The notes beneath the pieces were generated by a model. It did not search any database. It was not told the origin of the DNA and saw only the letters and a program-made list of their open reading frames with translations. A stretch of 64,000 bases of DNA from Branchinecta lynchi (Eukaryota; Arthropoda; Branchiopoda; Anostraca; Branchinectidae), in the NCBI GenBank assembly GCA_023053575.1, contig JAKZAP010000003.1, forward strand, positions 8,098,561 through 8,162,560, in the 5' to 3' direction. Positions 31,770-41,954 of this stretch are shown in pieces. Position 1 is the first letter of the stretch, and every line of letters starts with the position of its first letter. Made by a program: the position numbers and the translations under genes.

Positions 31770-31900
31770 AATAGAATAGAGATTTTGTTAAAGTATGGTC
31801 TAACTATTGGTCGTACGTAGACCTATTATTTATATATCATTATATTTTGTCTCGCCAGCTTTGGCGGATGTGGATAAATGAAATAAAAAAAAAAGGAATT
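31770..31900 (+). mobile_element. Probable LINE 3' UTR with A tail
   Basis: TCGCCAGCTTTGGCGG (a small stem-loop) followed by AAATGAAATAAAAAAAAAA. A 3' stem-loop then an A-rich end suits a 5'-truncated LINE copy. Weak evidence. Confidence 0.4.
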
Positions 31901-32004
31901 TCCAGCAGAGATAAGTATCCTTGGACATGATAGGCATACTATTCTAGGGTGTTTATAGCTGCTAGAAATTTCATTTTTACGATCTAGAAACTTCATTTAT
32001 TTGA

Positions 32005-32085
32005 TTGCAGCTTTGTTCTCGTAACTACATCCTGACGAAGATCCTAGCCACGAAGCAGGGGTGGCCCGAAGCACTCAGGCCAATG
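32005..32085 (+). repeat. D-related hairpin
   Basis: CCTGACGAAGATCCTAGCCAC ... GGTGGCCCGAAGCACTC follows the D pattern (CTGACGA, stem, CGAA) with a different stem. An acceptor-like TTTGATTGCAG precedes it and GTGAGA follows at 32089, but the frame has no supported partner exon. Confidence 0.4.
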
Positions 32086-32189
32086 GGGGTGAGACACCTC
32101 ATTTCAACGACTCATGGATCGGAAGATACGACTCGCACGTACCAAGAAAAGTGGATTGTTGCGACTACGCGGCAATGCATTCCCACCAA

Positions 32190-32490
32190 CGAATAATAGA
32201 GCCGGTTTAAAACTAGCTGCAATGCATCAGCATCATTCATAGCCTCGGCTTTACATTTCAGCTTTGGCTATACAGGAAAGGTTTCAACGCCGCGTACCCG
32301 GGACAAATTAAAGCAAGCGCCGCAGGCGAAATTTTTTTTTATCTGCCTTTGTCTAGAAAGATTCTAGCCAGCCTTTAAAGTGTTTCAAATCTAAAAAGTT
32401 CCAAGCCTAATCGCCAAGTAAAGACACACCGTTCCTCTAAATAGAGAATAGTATGAAATGCGCCACAGGCGAAAGTTTGTGAAACGCCGA
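32190..32490 (+). mobile_element. Family F fragment
   Basis: Matches the body of the element at 4200-4742 (CTGCAATGCATCAG, GCGCCGCAGGCGAA, AATAGAGAATA, CGCCACAGGCGAA). No termini preserved. Confidence 0.5.
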
Positions 32491-33089
32491 GGAGCAGACC
32501 GTCTTTTTGCGATCCCATTGAAAAGGAAAACATAGCTTTGAAATCACAAATCTGACCATCGAAAAAAGCGACAACAGGAAAGAATGTAGATTTGCTCCTA
32601 TCTAATAGCAAAAAAAGTAATTTTCACGTTCAAAACGCACTTCGTCATAAACGAAACGAGGAAAACAGGTTTCCCAGGGCATTAAAAAAAAAAAAATCCG
32701 GATTTACGGACCTAACAAACTTTTGGTCTTGGCCTGACAGAAGTTTACAGATAGAAAAAGAAGCCGGTTCGCCTACGAGACTTGAGTCGCGTTTTTTTCC
32801 GGGTGATTTGATGTAATTTTGTTTCATTATGAAAGTCCGGGTACCGTTTTATTTGTCGCTCGACATACTGTACTTTCATGTCGAAAACTAGAGCTGGTAA
32901 AGCTACAGGCTACATCTGAAGAATTGCAACTTAAAACTGGTTTGCAGATTTTAATTCTTGCTATACACAGGAAATGAAGACGAGAAGTTCGCTTTTAGAA
33001 TAACTTAAACATAAAAGAGATCATTTTCGAGTTGTATGAGTGTCCTGAATTTTAAGAAGTCTTTTCAGATGTGCTTTAAGACTCGCGTA
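32491..33089. other. Unassigned intron 3 sequence
   Basis: No repeat or exon recognised; short poly-A runs only. Confidence 0.3.
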
Positions 33090-33504
33090 TAGGGGCGTCA
33101 CGTATGGGGGGGGTGGATGCAACCCCCCCCCCCCCCAATGTTGTCGGCCAGCCGGTAAAAAATGCTGATTCGGCGCGAAGCGCCACGATTTTGGGTAAAA
33201 AAAAATCTATTTTTTTTTGGAAACAGTCGATTTTTCTTCAAAACAGTCAGTTTTCGTAAGTCGATTTTTCTTAAAAACGGTCGGTTTTCTTCAAATCAGG
33301 CGAATTTTCGACGAAATAGTTGTTCTTTCCGCAAAAAAAGCCGGTAAAAATTACCAGCCGGTCGGTAAATACCTTGGTCCTCCCATATTTGATACTGCTA
33401 TGATTCGCAGTCAGCAGTAATACATATGATTCGCAGTCAGCTTGGGCTGAAGGAATATTTTTCCTCCTCCCTCCCCCCAAACATTTTGGATAGTAACGCC
33501 TCTG
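33090..33504 (+). mobile_element. hAT MITE, family E copy 3
   Basis: TAGGGGCGTCACG start and TAACGCCTCTG end; flanks CTCGCGTA and CTAGCATA agree at 6 of 8. It carries an extra D2 hairpin (CGCAGTCAGCTTGGGCTG) near 33430, either inserted or duplicated. Confidence 0.82.
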
Positions 33505-33512
33505 CTAGCATA

Positions 33513-34489
33513 GAGGCCAAAAATTTACCTCCCGACTAGAATTAGCTATTCCAGCGTCGGCAGGACCCCTCCTGTCCTGGGAAACGAGTTCCGGGTGTAT
33601 ATTAAAATCTTTTTTAAAGCGTTGTCCCACCTCAACCTCTCTTTGTAACCGGCAATTTTCCATCTGTTCTGGGCGCACTTGTTTCGCCGGTCTCTCCGGT
33701 CATTTGATTTCTGATGGCTTTTCCATTCTGATTAAACACTCTATTCCTTCTTTTTTCACTTATAGCCAAAGATGATCAACAATCAATGCACATAACCTTG
33801 TCTCTCGCTTTTGGTCTATAAGGTATATCAATGTTACCCAGTCAGACTTCACTTTAACAACTAACCTATTGTAATTTTGACAGACTAAAATCTAAAACAA
33901 AAACAGGTAGCCGCATCGCTGCCCCCATGAATCATGTCTCCGACCTATCGGTGTTACAAACCCTGGTTTAAACAACTTGACTTGTCTTTAGGGACTGGCT
34001 TACGGCTGAAGCTGTGCAGAGACAAAATTAACAATTTTTTAAACAACTCGGATTGTTTTTTATTAAAATGGATGCCCGGGACGTCGGCGACGCCAAAATA
34101 AACGACTAATACGACTTAAAAAAAAAAGGCAGGGGGGGGGGTCAGTCAGCCCCCCCTCCCCCCTTAGGCCACCCCTGCCACGAACGGCCAAGATATTGTA
34201 GGAATTTCCGATTTGGCTGACGTATCCAGGCAGCGCCAGCTGCCTTAATTCGCAGTCAGCTCGAGCTGAGGGAATATTTTACCACGCTGATGTTTATGCT
34301 TCTCTTTTGGAGACGCATAAAGTCTCCGAGTATTATTTCAAGGAAGCTCAGTGTTTGGAAAGTATGATTATGTAGATTTTGCTACATTTTGCGGCCGAAG
34401 GGTCTAGGAGAGAGAGAGAGGAAGTGAACATACTTGTAATATGTAGAAAGTCCGTGTGGAAACGAAATGGATATTAGATATTCTTTCAT
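33513..34489. other. Unassigned intron 3 sequence with G/C runs
   Basis: A G10/C-run pair near 34131-34170 (GGCAGGGGGGGGGG...CCCCCTTAGGCC) hints at another G/C-armed MITE end. A D2 hairpin lies at 34248-34280. No exon seen. Confidence 0.35.
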
Positions 34490-34680
34490 CCCAAGCTGAC
34501 TGCGAATCATATTTGACGGTGCAAAACGGATAAGTCAGCTATGTCTTATAGAGCTATATTAAATAGCTCTTTCAAATGTAAAATAGATAAATAGCTGTAA
34601 ATACAAAAATAATAATAAATAGCTCTAAGAAAATGTAGCTGACTAATCCATTTTGCACCGTCAAATATGTAAAGGATATT
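34490..34680. repeat. Inverted D2/D flank pair
   Basis: CATATTTGACGGTGCAAAAC...AAGTCAGCTA and TAGCTGACTAATCC...TTGCACCGTCAAATATG are inverted around 34515-34673, with ATAGCTCT repeats between. A further D2 copy follows at 34805-34850. A foldback arrangement of the D outer flank. Confidence 0.7.
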
Positions 34681-34850
34681 AGCGTTACAGACACATTGAG
34701 GAAGGTTAAAGGACCAGCATAAGTGTTCCGGTCTTGGATATAGACATCAAGGTCCCATTGGCAGAGCTGGGACCCTCTTTTGGATAGTTCAAGAAAGAAG
34801 TGTCAAATATAATTCGCAGTCAGCTCGGGCTGAAGGAGTATTTATCAACG

Positions 34851-35605
34851 AAGTACGGAACTTCTAATTGCACAGACAAGTATCCTTCTTAGCTGCAAAG
34901 AAGGGACAGGTGATACCAAAAACAAAATCCGGAAAAATGTCTACCTTTTCAGGAACTCAATCGAGTAACAAATACAGCAGCCAAGTCCAAAATGAAATCG
35001 CAGCACCAGCTTTAAGTTCAAGCAAGCTTCACACAAAAATTCACACAATCAGATACTTAAGCAAGAACCTTTTGTTGTTTTCCCACAAGTTCAGTTTCCA
35101 GATTGAGTCTCAACAGGATCCTTGCTAAGATCCGTTTCATAGTGTCAAAAGTCAAATACAAAGAACAAACGTGCTTTGACTTGAAAAGCCGCTTCAAGAA
35201 ATGCATACACGCAAATTCACGCTAAGAGTGCCAATGGTTCAAAATTTCCACCAATTATTTATTCAGTCGCATGATTTTGGAACGTGGGTATTTTGAGCCG
35301 TGGGCAACCACCTTATGTATGCAAATGTAGTAAGTTGGGAACGGGTGGCTCCTACAGTGTCGAAGATTTTCATACACTCTTACAATGCACACGACTTTTT
35401 CAGTCCTGTACTTTCTGAATCTCTGGCGTTCTGAGCAGTTAGTATTTTGAGCCATTTGGCATTCGTGGGAGGCATTTCTAGTCGTGAGCTTTATGAGACT
35501 TAGCCTTGGGAACGTGTGCGCCTGAAAATGTTTCGCTCGCGCTACCGTAAAGCTATGAGTATACAACAATAGAAGACACGAGACCTGAGGCCTAATATTT
35601 TTCAG
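34851..35605. other. Unassigned intron 3 sequence before exon 35606
   Basis: A 104-codon minus frame (35569-35255) lacks recognisable motifs. No known repeat. Confidence 0.35.
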
Positions 35606-35670
35606 ATAATTGACATTGGAGACTGCAGCGACGACTGTAACGGAGAGGCGGAGAGGAAGTGCGCTATATG
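35606..35670 (+). CDS. Short exon of cystine-knot gene (first strand of last knot)
   Basis: An acceptor (CTAATATTTTTCAG) is followed by 65 bp open in phase 0 and a consensus GTAAGT donor. It encodes IIDIGDCSDDC then a Cys-containing tail, ending two bases into a codon. IDIGDCSDDC aligns by eye with IDMGACHGGC of the 233-446 exon, so it starts a further knot module; here the glycine of CxGxC is replaced by Asp. The two leftover bases TG join the G opening the exon at 38610 to give a Trp codon. Confidence 0.66.
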
Positions 35671-35727
35671 GTAAGTAAAATTGACCTCAGTGACCAGTGA
35701 CTTTTAATTCTTAGGGCAAATAACTCC

Positions 35728-36084
35728 TTATGACCCTCTAATATGATATTTTACCACAGCGTTGCAGCGTTGAGATGGGATGTTGACCGCAGGACTTGAC
35801 ACAGCAGTAAGTGTTCTGGTCCGATTAGCGGGAGGGGTAATGGCTTCCTTCAGCAAGGCACTGGGAAGCGCCAAGCAGTTATGTGTTTCTAAACTGTGGA
35901 GAGGGGACTGGGGGGAGACTTTCGATTGGCAATTTAAGCATTTCCAACCGTGAGGCACTTTGTTGAAATCCACCCCCGCGCAACGGTTAATTCCAGCATG
36001 GAACCACGAAGAACAATCGGAGCATTTCACCGAGTTAGTAGTAACGATCGCGTTACATTCGGGGCAGTATTGTTTCTTCGCCAT
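35728..36084 (-). pseudogene. PHD-like zinc finger frame, probable LINE ORF1 start
   Basis: The 118-codon minus frame begins MAKKQYCPECNAIV and continues CSDCSSWFHAGINRC, later WKCLNC. The order C2-C2-(W)H-C-W-C2 fits a PHD finger of C4HC3 type near the N-terminus. PHD fingers at this place are known in ORF1 of CR1/L2-like LINEs, where they may bind nucleic acid or chromatin. The Ser/Pro-rich tail stops at 35728. It lies antisense in intron 4 of the cystine-knot gene. Confidence 0.55.
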
Positions 36085-36918
36085 AATATCAAGGTTGGTG
36101 GAGTTCTTTCGTTAGGGGGCTTTGTGCTAAGGCTAACAATGGTGCTAAAATGTCTTTCCACAAATGTCAACTCGTCTTCATCCATGAAACACTGTGAAAA
36201 TAATTGTTTTCGGTACCTGTGCACGGCGATTGATTTTTTTTTTAAATTCCACACTTTGTCGTCGCCACTATATTCAATATATTCGTAAGTAGAATTCGAA
36301 AGCACTTTGAGCGCGCACAAGTCGGATGAAGACTGTGCAGTAATTGATTATCACGGTCATTGACGTCAAGGCATCATGAGGGATCGTAGGAACTATAGTC
36401 AGAGACAAAAGCACATAGTCATAACACTATTGTACCGGTGGAGACAATCGGGACAAGCTAGTAGTCTTCAAACTAGTCAACTATGCGGCAGACGATATTC
36501 TCTCGATCCAGATCTAGACTAAAAAAAAAGTACACCACTTAGTTTCAACTTTAATGTTATCAAATATAGGCGTCTTAAATGATTGCTCTGAGCTATTGGC
36601 AGACAAGTCCATCAGCCGCCAGGCTGCCTTCGGGTCCAACTGATGTCGACACAGTACCCACACGTAATTCACTCGAAGAATCTTATCCGGGTCTCCTTCA
36701 ACTACCAAATCTTTAGAGTCTCTCACGCACTAATTGTTTCCCCTCCTTCTTCGTCCTTGAAAGCCAATCACCGATCACAGAATAGGGGCCAGTCTCGGAA
36801 GATGTGGCGAAGATCTTTTTGCTCTCTTGTTCGCCAGCCAGCACGTCTTGAGCAGTCGAGCTGTTCCTCTGTGGAACCACCTGTCTGAGTCAACTGTAAC
36901 CAGCAAGAAACCTGAGGG
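36085..36918. other. Unassigned intron 4 sequence
   Basis: May include 5' sequence of the minus-strand PHD frame (a second minus frame, 36320-36027, lacks known motifs). No repeat match. Confidence 0.3.
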
Positions 36919-37600
36919 TTTTTGATATCCCAAATTGTAAGTGGAGAGATACCTATGACGTCGCAAAAGTTGTCCGTCTGTAAGACCGATAACTCTCGAA
37001 GGGAATGAGATATTTTGATGAAACTTGATGGAGGATCCTTTAGGTCAAATGACAGGCCAAGTTCGAAGATGTGCTCTGTAGCCTTATATTTGAGGGCAGG
37101 GGAAGGGTTTCACATTAAGGGGCAAACAAATTTTAAAGTTATTTTCTCACCGGACAAGTACCTGGAATCCGGCAAAAAACGGACAGAAAATCGGTCGACC
37201 AATTTTCGGTTATAGCAGTCCGTTTAGTCCTATATTTAGAGGCAGAGAACGGTTTTGAATTTACCGTGAAAACATGTATGTTTTATGAGCTAATAAGATA
37301 TTCATTGAAGGGGTAGGGAGGTCCGCTAAAACCATGTCTGAACTTGGTTTTCTCGCTGGACAAATGGTTCATCACGAATTCGGCTGAGACTGGAAATTAG
37401 GTTGAAGCTCAAAGTTGTTTCTGAAGTCGATTAGAGATTCGGCATCAGGGCAAGGAGACATGCTGAATCCATTTTTGAACTTTATGTTAACAGTAACATT
37501 ATTCAAGGAATCTGACGAAGACTGAATGGCGAAGACATGACCCAATTGTCTGAATCAAATGATAGATTTTTAGGATCCCATCGAAACCTTTGGTCTTGTT
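36919..37600 (+). mobile_element. Family A element, copy 5 (short, old)
   Basis: TTTTTGATATCCCAAATTG start, CTCTCGAAGGGAATGAGATA block, about three degenerate units, end TTTTTAGGATCCCATCG...GGTCTTGTT. The most diverged full-ended copy. Confidence 0.78.
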
Positions 37601-38609
37601 CAAAAAGTAACTCTGCGAAGACTGGCGTGCGTAACCGTGTTGAGAGGACTAGAGCGCCCCAGAGAAGTAACCAGGAAATTGACACCATCACCAACCCAAG
37701 CTCCTCATCGGGATGCAATATCCTTATGCTTTCAAGTGCAAATTAGGATAATAAAAAAGTAAAGCCCCGAAAACTGTTCCGATCAGTCTAGGAAGTCGTT
37801 CAGGGTCCTCGAGGACGAACGGACAGATTCTCTCGGCTCCTGTAACTTCTCGCCCAGTACTTCGCCCGCCGTTTCAAAACTACTTTACGAGAATGATGTC
37901 TCTGGATTCGAGGTGTATGGTGATTTTCAACACCTTGAAGATGTATGCGTGGGAAATTCCTCCTGTATCAGTCGCCCCCCCCCCAACCCCAGTATCCCCT
38001 GTCAAACGTTCTGTATGGGTGGCTTGCCCTCCTCTCACAGATTTGCTGACATGCTAGAACGACAGTCTTTCATGCTAAGATCAGATCAATATAAAACTCC
38101 ATCTCCAACATTGTGGACTATATAGTATAACAAACTGCCTCCAAAACTAATAGGATTGTCATTTGCCTTATCTTATAGAGTCACCTGACTTGCCTTTTTT
38201 GACTTGACGTGCCGTTCACTCATTTGGTCTTTGCGAACTGGTCGTCTGGGAATTGTCGAAATCGGCTTGCCGAATGAAAACTTGCCACCTGATTTGCTTG
38301 CAGTACAAAAGGGTGCCCCACGAGAACCAATTTGGGTCTCTCCAATATTATATAGAGGCGAAACAAATAAAAGTGAACGAGACTCAAATTGTTAACTTTT
38401 GTGTTCACTTTGAAATAACATCGGAGAAGCAAATGGGATGACCGCGCCCTTTGAGGCGTGACGGCTCTTACGTGAAAGGCTTTCTAATTTGACCTTTAGC
38501 ATGTTGGAAAATTAATTGGTCAATACTGTTCGATACGCTTCATATTTAAAAAAAAGCCCCCTCCCCCCTCCCGAAATAGAAGTCCATTCAACTTGTTATT
38601 TTGTTCAAG
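37601..38609. other. Unassigned intron 4 sequence
   Basis: No repeat recognised. A C-run lies near 37976. The acceptor region of the last exon is at the right end. Confidence 0.35.
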
Positions 38610-38817
38610 GTCCACTGACATCCCCAACTCAAGTAGCCCCCTAAAGATACCCCCCGCGTATCAGCTATATGCGCCTCCCGGACCCAAGAAATGCTTGGCC
38701 TATCTCACCCCACGACAGAAGAAGTGTACACCTGTTGAGTATGCTGCACATCTGTACACCGATCGTTATGGGCTGGAGAAAACGGTGATTTCCGTAGCTT
38801 CTTGCGGATGTCATTAA
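38610..38817 (+). CDS. Terminal exon of cystine-knot gene, TGF-beta-like C-terminus
   Basis: The acceptor is TTGTTATTTTGTTCAAG and the exon is open for 68 codons to TAA at 38815-38817. The last ~35 residues read KKCTP, then HLYTDRYG, then a hydrophobic strand and SCGCH before the stop. TGF-beta/BMP ligands typically end with CCxPTxL, an LYxD strand, MxVxxCGCR/H and a stop, so order and spacing agree; only one of the paired cysteines is present. No dibasic furin site (RxxR) is visible in this exon, and upstream knots belong to the same chain, unlike a normal TGF-beta ligand. A possible poly(A) signal AATAAA lies at 39137-39142. Confidence 0.74.
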
Positions 38818-39352
38818 ATTTTTAAGGTATGTACTGTAAATATTTTTAATTAAACGAAGAGAAAACGGCGTGTCTAAGTAGCCAAAGTGGCAGTGATAAG
38901 AGATAGGTCGTCTGGATATACGAGCAATGCTCTTCGGAGAATTTTTCCCCTCGCTATTGAATGTCAAACAAGCTACATTATGAATGAATATTTTATTTTT
39001 CACCAGAATTGATGATAGTAAAAATAAGTTAAGAACCAAGACGTGAACATAAATACAACACGAACAAAAAATCTCCAAACTCTGGTCGATCGGACCGACT
39101 AATCTACACACAAAAAGGCAAAGGCAGAAAAAAAGAATAAAATAGATAAGGAACTCAAATATCAAAATTGATTAAAAATTTCAAAAAGCAAAATAAATTT
39201 CGTAAAAGGGAAAACAAAACAAAAAACATAAAAATAACAGACAATTAGAATTAAATCGAAAATGAAAACTCCAACAAGTAAAAAAAAATTACCGTAGTTT
39301 TTCAGCCTTAGTCGTGGCACTCTTAGTAGGCTAAGTAAGGAATTATCTTAGT
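38818..39352 (+). other. 3' UTR candidate of cystine-knot gene
   Basis: AT-rich sequence after the TAA; AATAAA at 39137-39142 could serve as poly(A) signal about 320 bases after the stop. Several other A-rich stretches exist, so the cleavage point is unknown. Confidence 0.35.
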
Positions 39353-39363
39353 TCTTTAAAAGA

Positions 39364-41821
39364 CAAGAGCTTGAAGCGATATGACACTTGCAAGGCTGGT
39401 TCAGAGGATGAAATATAGAATTTGCCTTTCGTGGGTTTGTTATGACCATTCGTAAGCAATACCCTTGAGATAAGAATAATCATGGACCCATGGAAATCAC
39501 GAGAATGTATCGCTTTGTAAAAAGTATTTTAATTTTTCACTTGGCTGTAATGAGCAATTTAAAGGCGCTAGAAATTCATCTGAAAACAGCACCCTTAAGA
39601 GTATAACGAATATAGGCCCTTGTGAATCATTAATATATATCGTTTGGCCAGAGGTATTTTTTTCATTTTTCGGTTATGATGCGCACTTTAAGGGTGCTAG
39701 AGATAAAGTTTTCAAGCAAAACCCGCGTGGCACAAATGATCATGGGCCGAAATGTATCGTTTCGTTTGATCTAAAGTACTTTTTGGGATCCCAAAACGTA
39801 AGTGGAGGGATACCTATGACATCGCAAAAGTTGTCCGTCTGTCCGTCCGTCCGTCTGTCCGTCTGTGCGGACTATAACTCTCGAAGGGAATGATATATTT
39901 TGATGCTCCTTTGTGTGAGGATTCTTTGGGTCAAGAGTAAGGTCAAGTTCGTAGATGGGCTCTGTAGCCCCACATTTAGGGGCGGGGAGGGGTTTAAATT
40001 AAAGGGCAAATGAAATATTTTTAAACAGATAATGTGATAGTCGATTATGAGGTAAGAAGACATGCTTAACACGATGATGAAAACCATTTTGTCATCAGAC
40101 AAGTAGTTTGCCCGGAATTTCGCTAAAACCGGAAAGTCTGTTAAAAGTAAAAGTTTTATTTGAACTTGATTAGATGTTTGATTTAGGGGTAGGAATATAT
40201 GCTGCACTCGACGGTGAAAACCATTTTTTTTGCCGGATACGTAGTTCGCCCGGAATCCGGCCAAAACCGGAAAGTTTGCTAAAAGTAAAAGTTTTATTTG
40301 GAGTTGATTAGTTGTTCAATTTCGGGGTAAGAAAACATGCTGAACAGTTCTGTGAAAATAATTTTCTACCCGGACAACTAGTTCGCCCGGAAACCGGCCG
40401 GAACCGGAAAATTATGAAAAGTTAAAGTTTTGTTTGTAGTTGATTAGATATCCGATTTAGGGGTAAGGCGAGATGCTGAATCCGTGTATGACAATCATTT
40501 TTGACCCGGACATAAAGTTCGACGGGAACTCGGCTGGAGCCGGAAAATTTGTTATAAGTTAAATTTTCATTTGAATTTGATTAGATGTTCAATATTGGTC
40601 AAAGAAGACACGCTGAGTTCGTTTTTGAGCTTTCTTTTTTCGCCGGACAAGTACTTCAAAACAGATATGACTTATAGGGGTAAACACACATGCTGACTCC
40701 ATATCTGAACTTGGTTTTCTCAGATGATTAGCTATTTGGCCTTAATCTGTTTCTGAATTTTAATAGTAAAAAAAGGAGACTGGCGAAGACTGGATCTGGC
40801 GAAGACAAGACCCAATTGTCTGGATCAAATATTGAAGTTTTGGTTTCCCATCGTAACCTTCGGTCTTGTTTACTTTGCAATTAAGACTCGCACTTTAAGG
40901 GAGCTAGAAATTAATTTGGAAGCAAAACCCTTAAGGCAAAAATGTTTATGGGGGATTATGCCTATGTCTATTTTGCTTAAAAGTAATTTTTTTTGTTTAC
41001 TTTGCGGTTAAGCACTTTAAGGAATGCTTGGATTTAGTAAGTGACGGCTTCTAAGCCAATCTTGTCGAATCTCTAATTTTCTAGCTAAGTTTCTTCGCCC
41101 TAGCGTATTTGGAAGTACCTTAACTTGCGATCACATAAATTACCCCCCCCCCCCCCGCCTTTAACGTCCCCCACAGTGCCCGGTTCCAGTCCGGTTGTTT
41201 CAGTGGCTTAGAGCATTTGTTTGTTGTTCCCACCAAGTTTCATATCGATCTCTCCAGTCTAAGCGGATCACTTCCCCCCCCCCAAAAAAAAAAAACTGTT
41301 GTCAGATCCGGTCCGGACAAGAAAAATACTCCTGCATGTGAAAAATCCCCAAAACAGCCATCAGCGTAATTCCGGGACACCCCCCCCCCCCCCTCAAGGT
41401 GCCCGGAACCAGTCTAATTGTGTAAACGATTTATCAAGAGCAGATGCTTGTTCTTCCCACCAAATTTCATTCCGATCCCTCTATTACAACCGTATCTCAA
41501 GATCCCCCCCCCCCCCCCCCAGAGCTGTCTAATCCGATCAGAGGCATGTCTTCTACTCAGCTATCAAGTTTCGTTCGAATCAGATCACCCGTTAGCAAGT
41601 TATGCACGGTTGAATTTTCCGGATTCCCCCTCCCTCCACCCCACCCCCCAGGGCCCGGATGGTCGGATCGGGAAACTGATCATTTCCGTTTGTTCGGGTC
41701 CCTAATTTGCCTGCCAAGTTCCATCGTCCTAGCATATCTGGAAGTACCCTAACTCGCAATCCTGGGACAGATCGCCGTACCGACTGACCGACAGACGGAA
41801 TTGCGATCGGTATATGGCACT
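39364..41821 (+). mobile_element. Family B, near full length, split by family A
   Basis: Begins CAAGAGCTTGAAGCGATATG and ends ATCGGTATATGGCACTG. The first half has CTTTAAGGGTGCTAGA units; the second has CCAAGTTTCATCG, CATTCCGATCCCTC and GATCACCCGTTAGCAAG phrases with C runs. Bases 39780-40870 are family A copy 6, so B itself is about 1.37 kb. Confidence 0.82.
39780..40870 (+). mobile_element. Family A element, copy 6, nested in B
   Basis: Left border AAAGTACT/TTTTGGGATCCC and right border GGTCTTGTT/TACTTTGC. Intact B copies read AAAAGTA, a T run, then ACTTTGCGGTTAAG here, so the insertion hit a T run. At most TACTT could be duplicated. Confidence 0.86.
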
Positions 41822-41954
41822 GAAAACGAAGCTTAATTTTATTTGTTACTGCTGATCGAGAAACAACAGAAACAATTAAATGATATACAATTGTTTGCTG
41901 ATGCCTGCACCTTTACACAATGACGGAAAAACAATCGACTCGTCCGTCCATGTC

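Larger units (their letters stand above)
233..38817 (+). other. Host gene span: secreted multi-cystine-knot protein, 3' part
   Basis: Five exons on the + strand (233-446, 22744-22800, 27584-27726, 35606-35670, 38610-38817) join with matching phases 1/1, 1/1, 0/0 and 2/2 and no stop until TAA at 38815. The joined product is about 228 residues of C-terminal sequence with 18 cysteines in CxGxC or CxxxC and CxC patterns, arranged as at least three successive cystine-knot-like modules. The introns are 22.3, 4.8, 7.9 and 2.9 kb and are full of transposons. The first exon begins at phase 0 and lacks a start codon, so the signal peptide and earlier modules lie left of the window. Seen: splice sites, phases, cysteines. 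Inferred: one transcript. Not tested: missing small exons between those listed. Confidence 0.72.

Noticed and set aside
32005..32090. Acceptor- and donor-bounded 85-bp open segment
   Set aside because: The segment matches the D hairpin pattern and would break the phase of the cystine-knot gene between 27726 and 35606.
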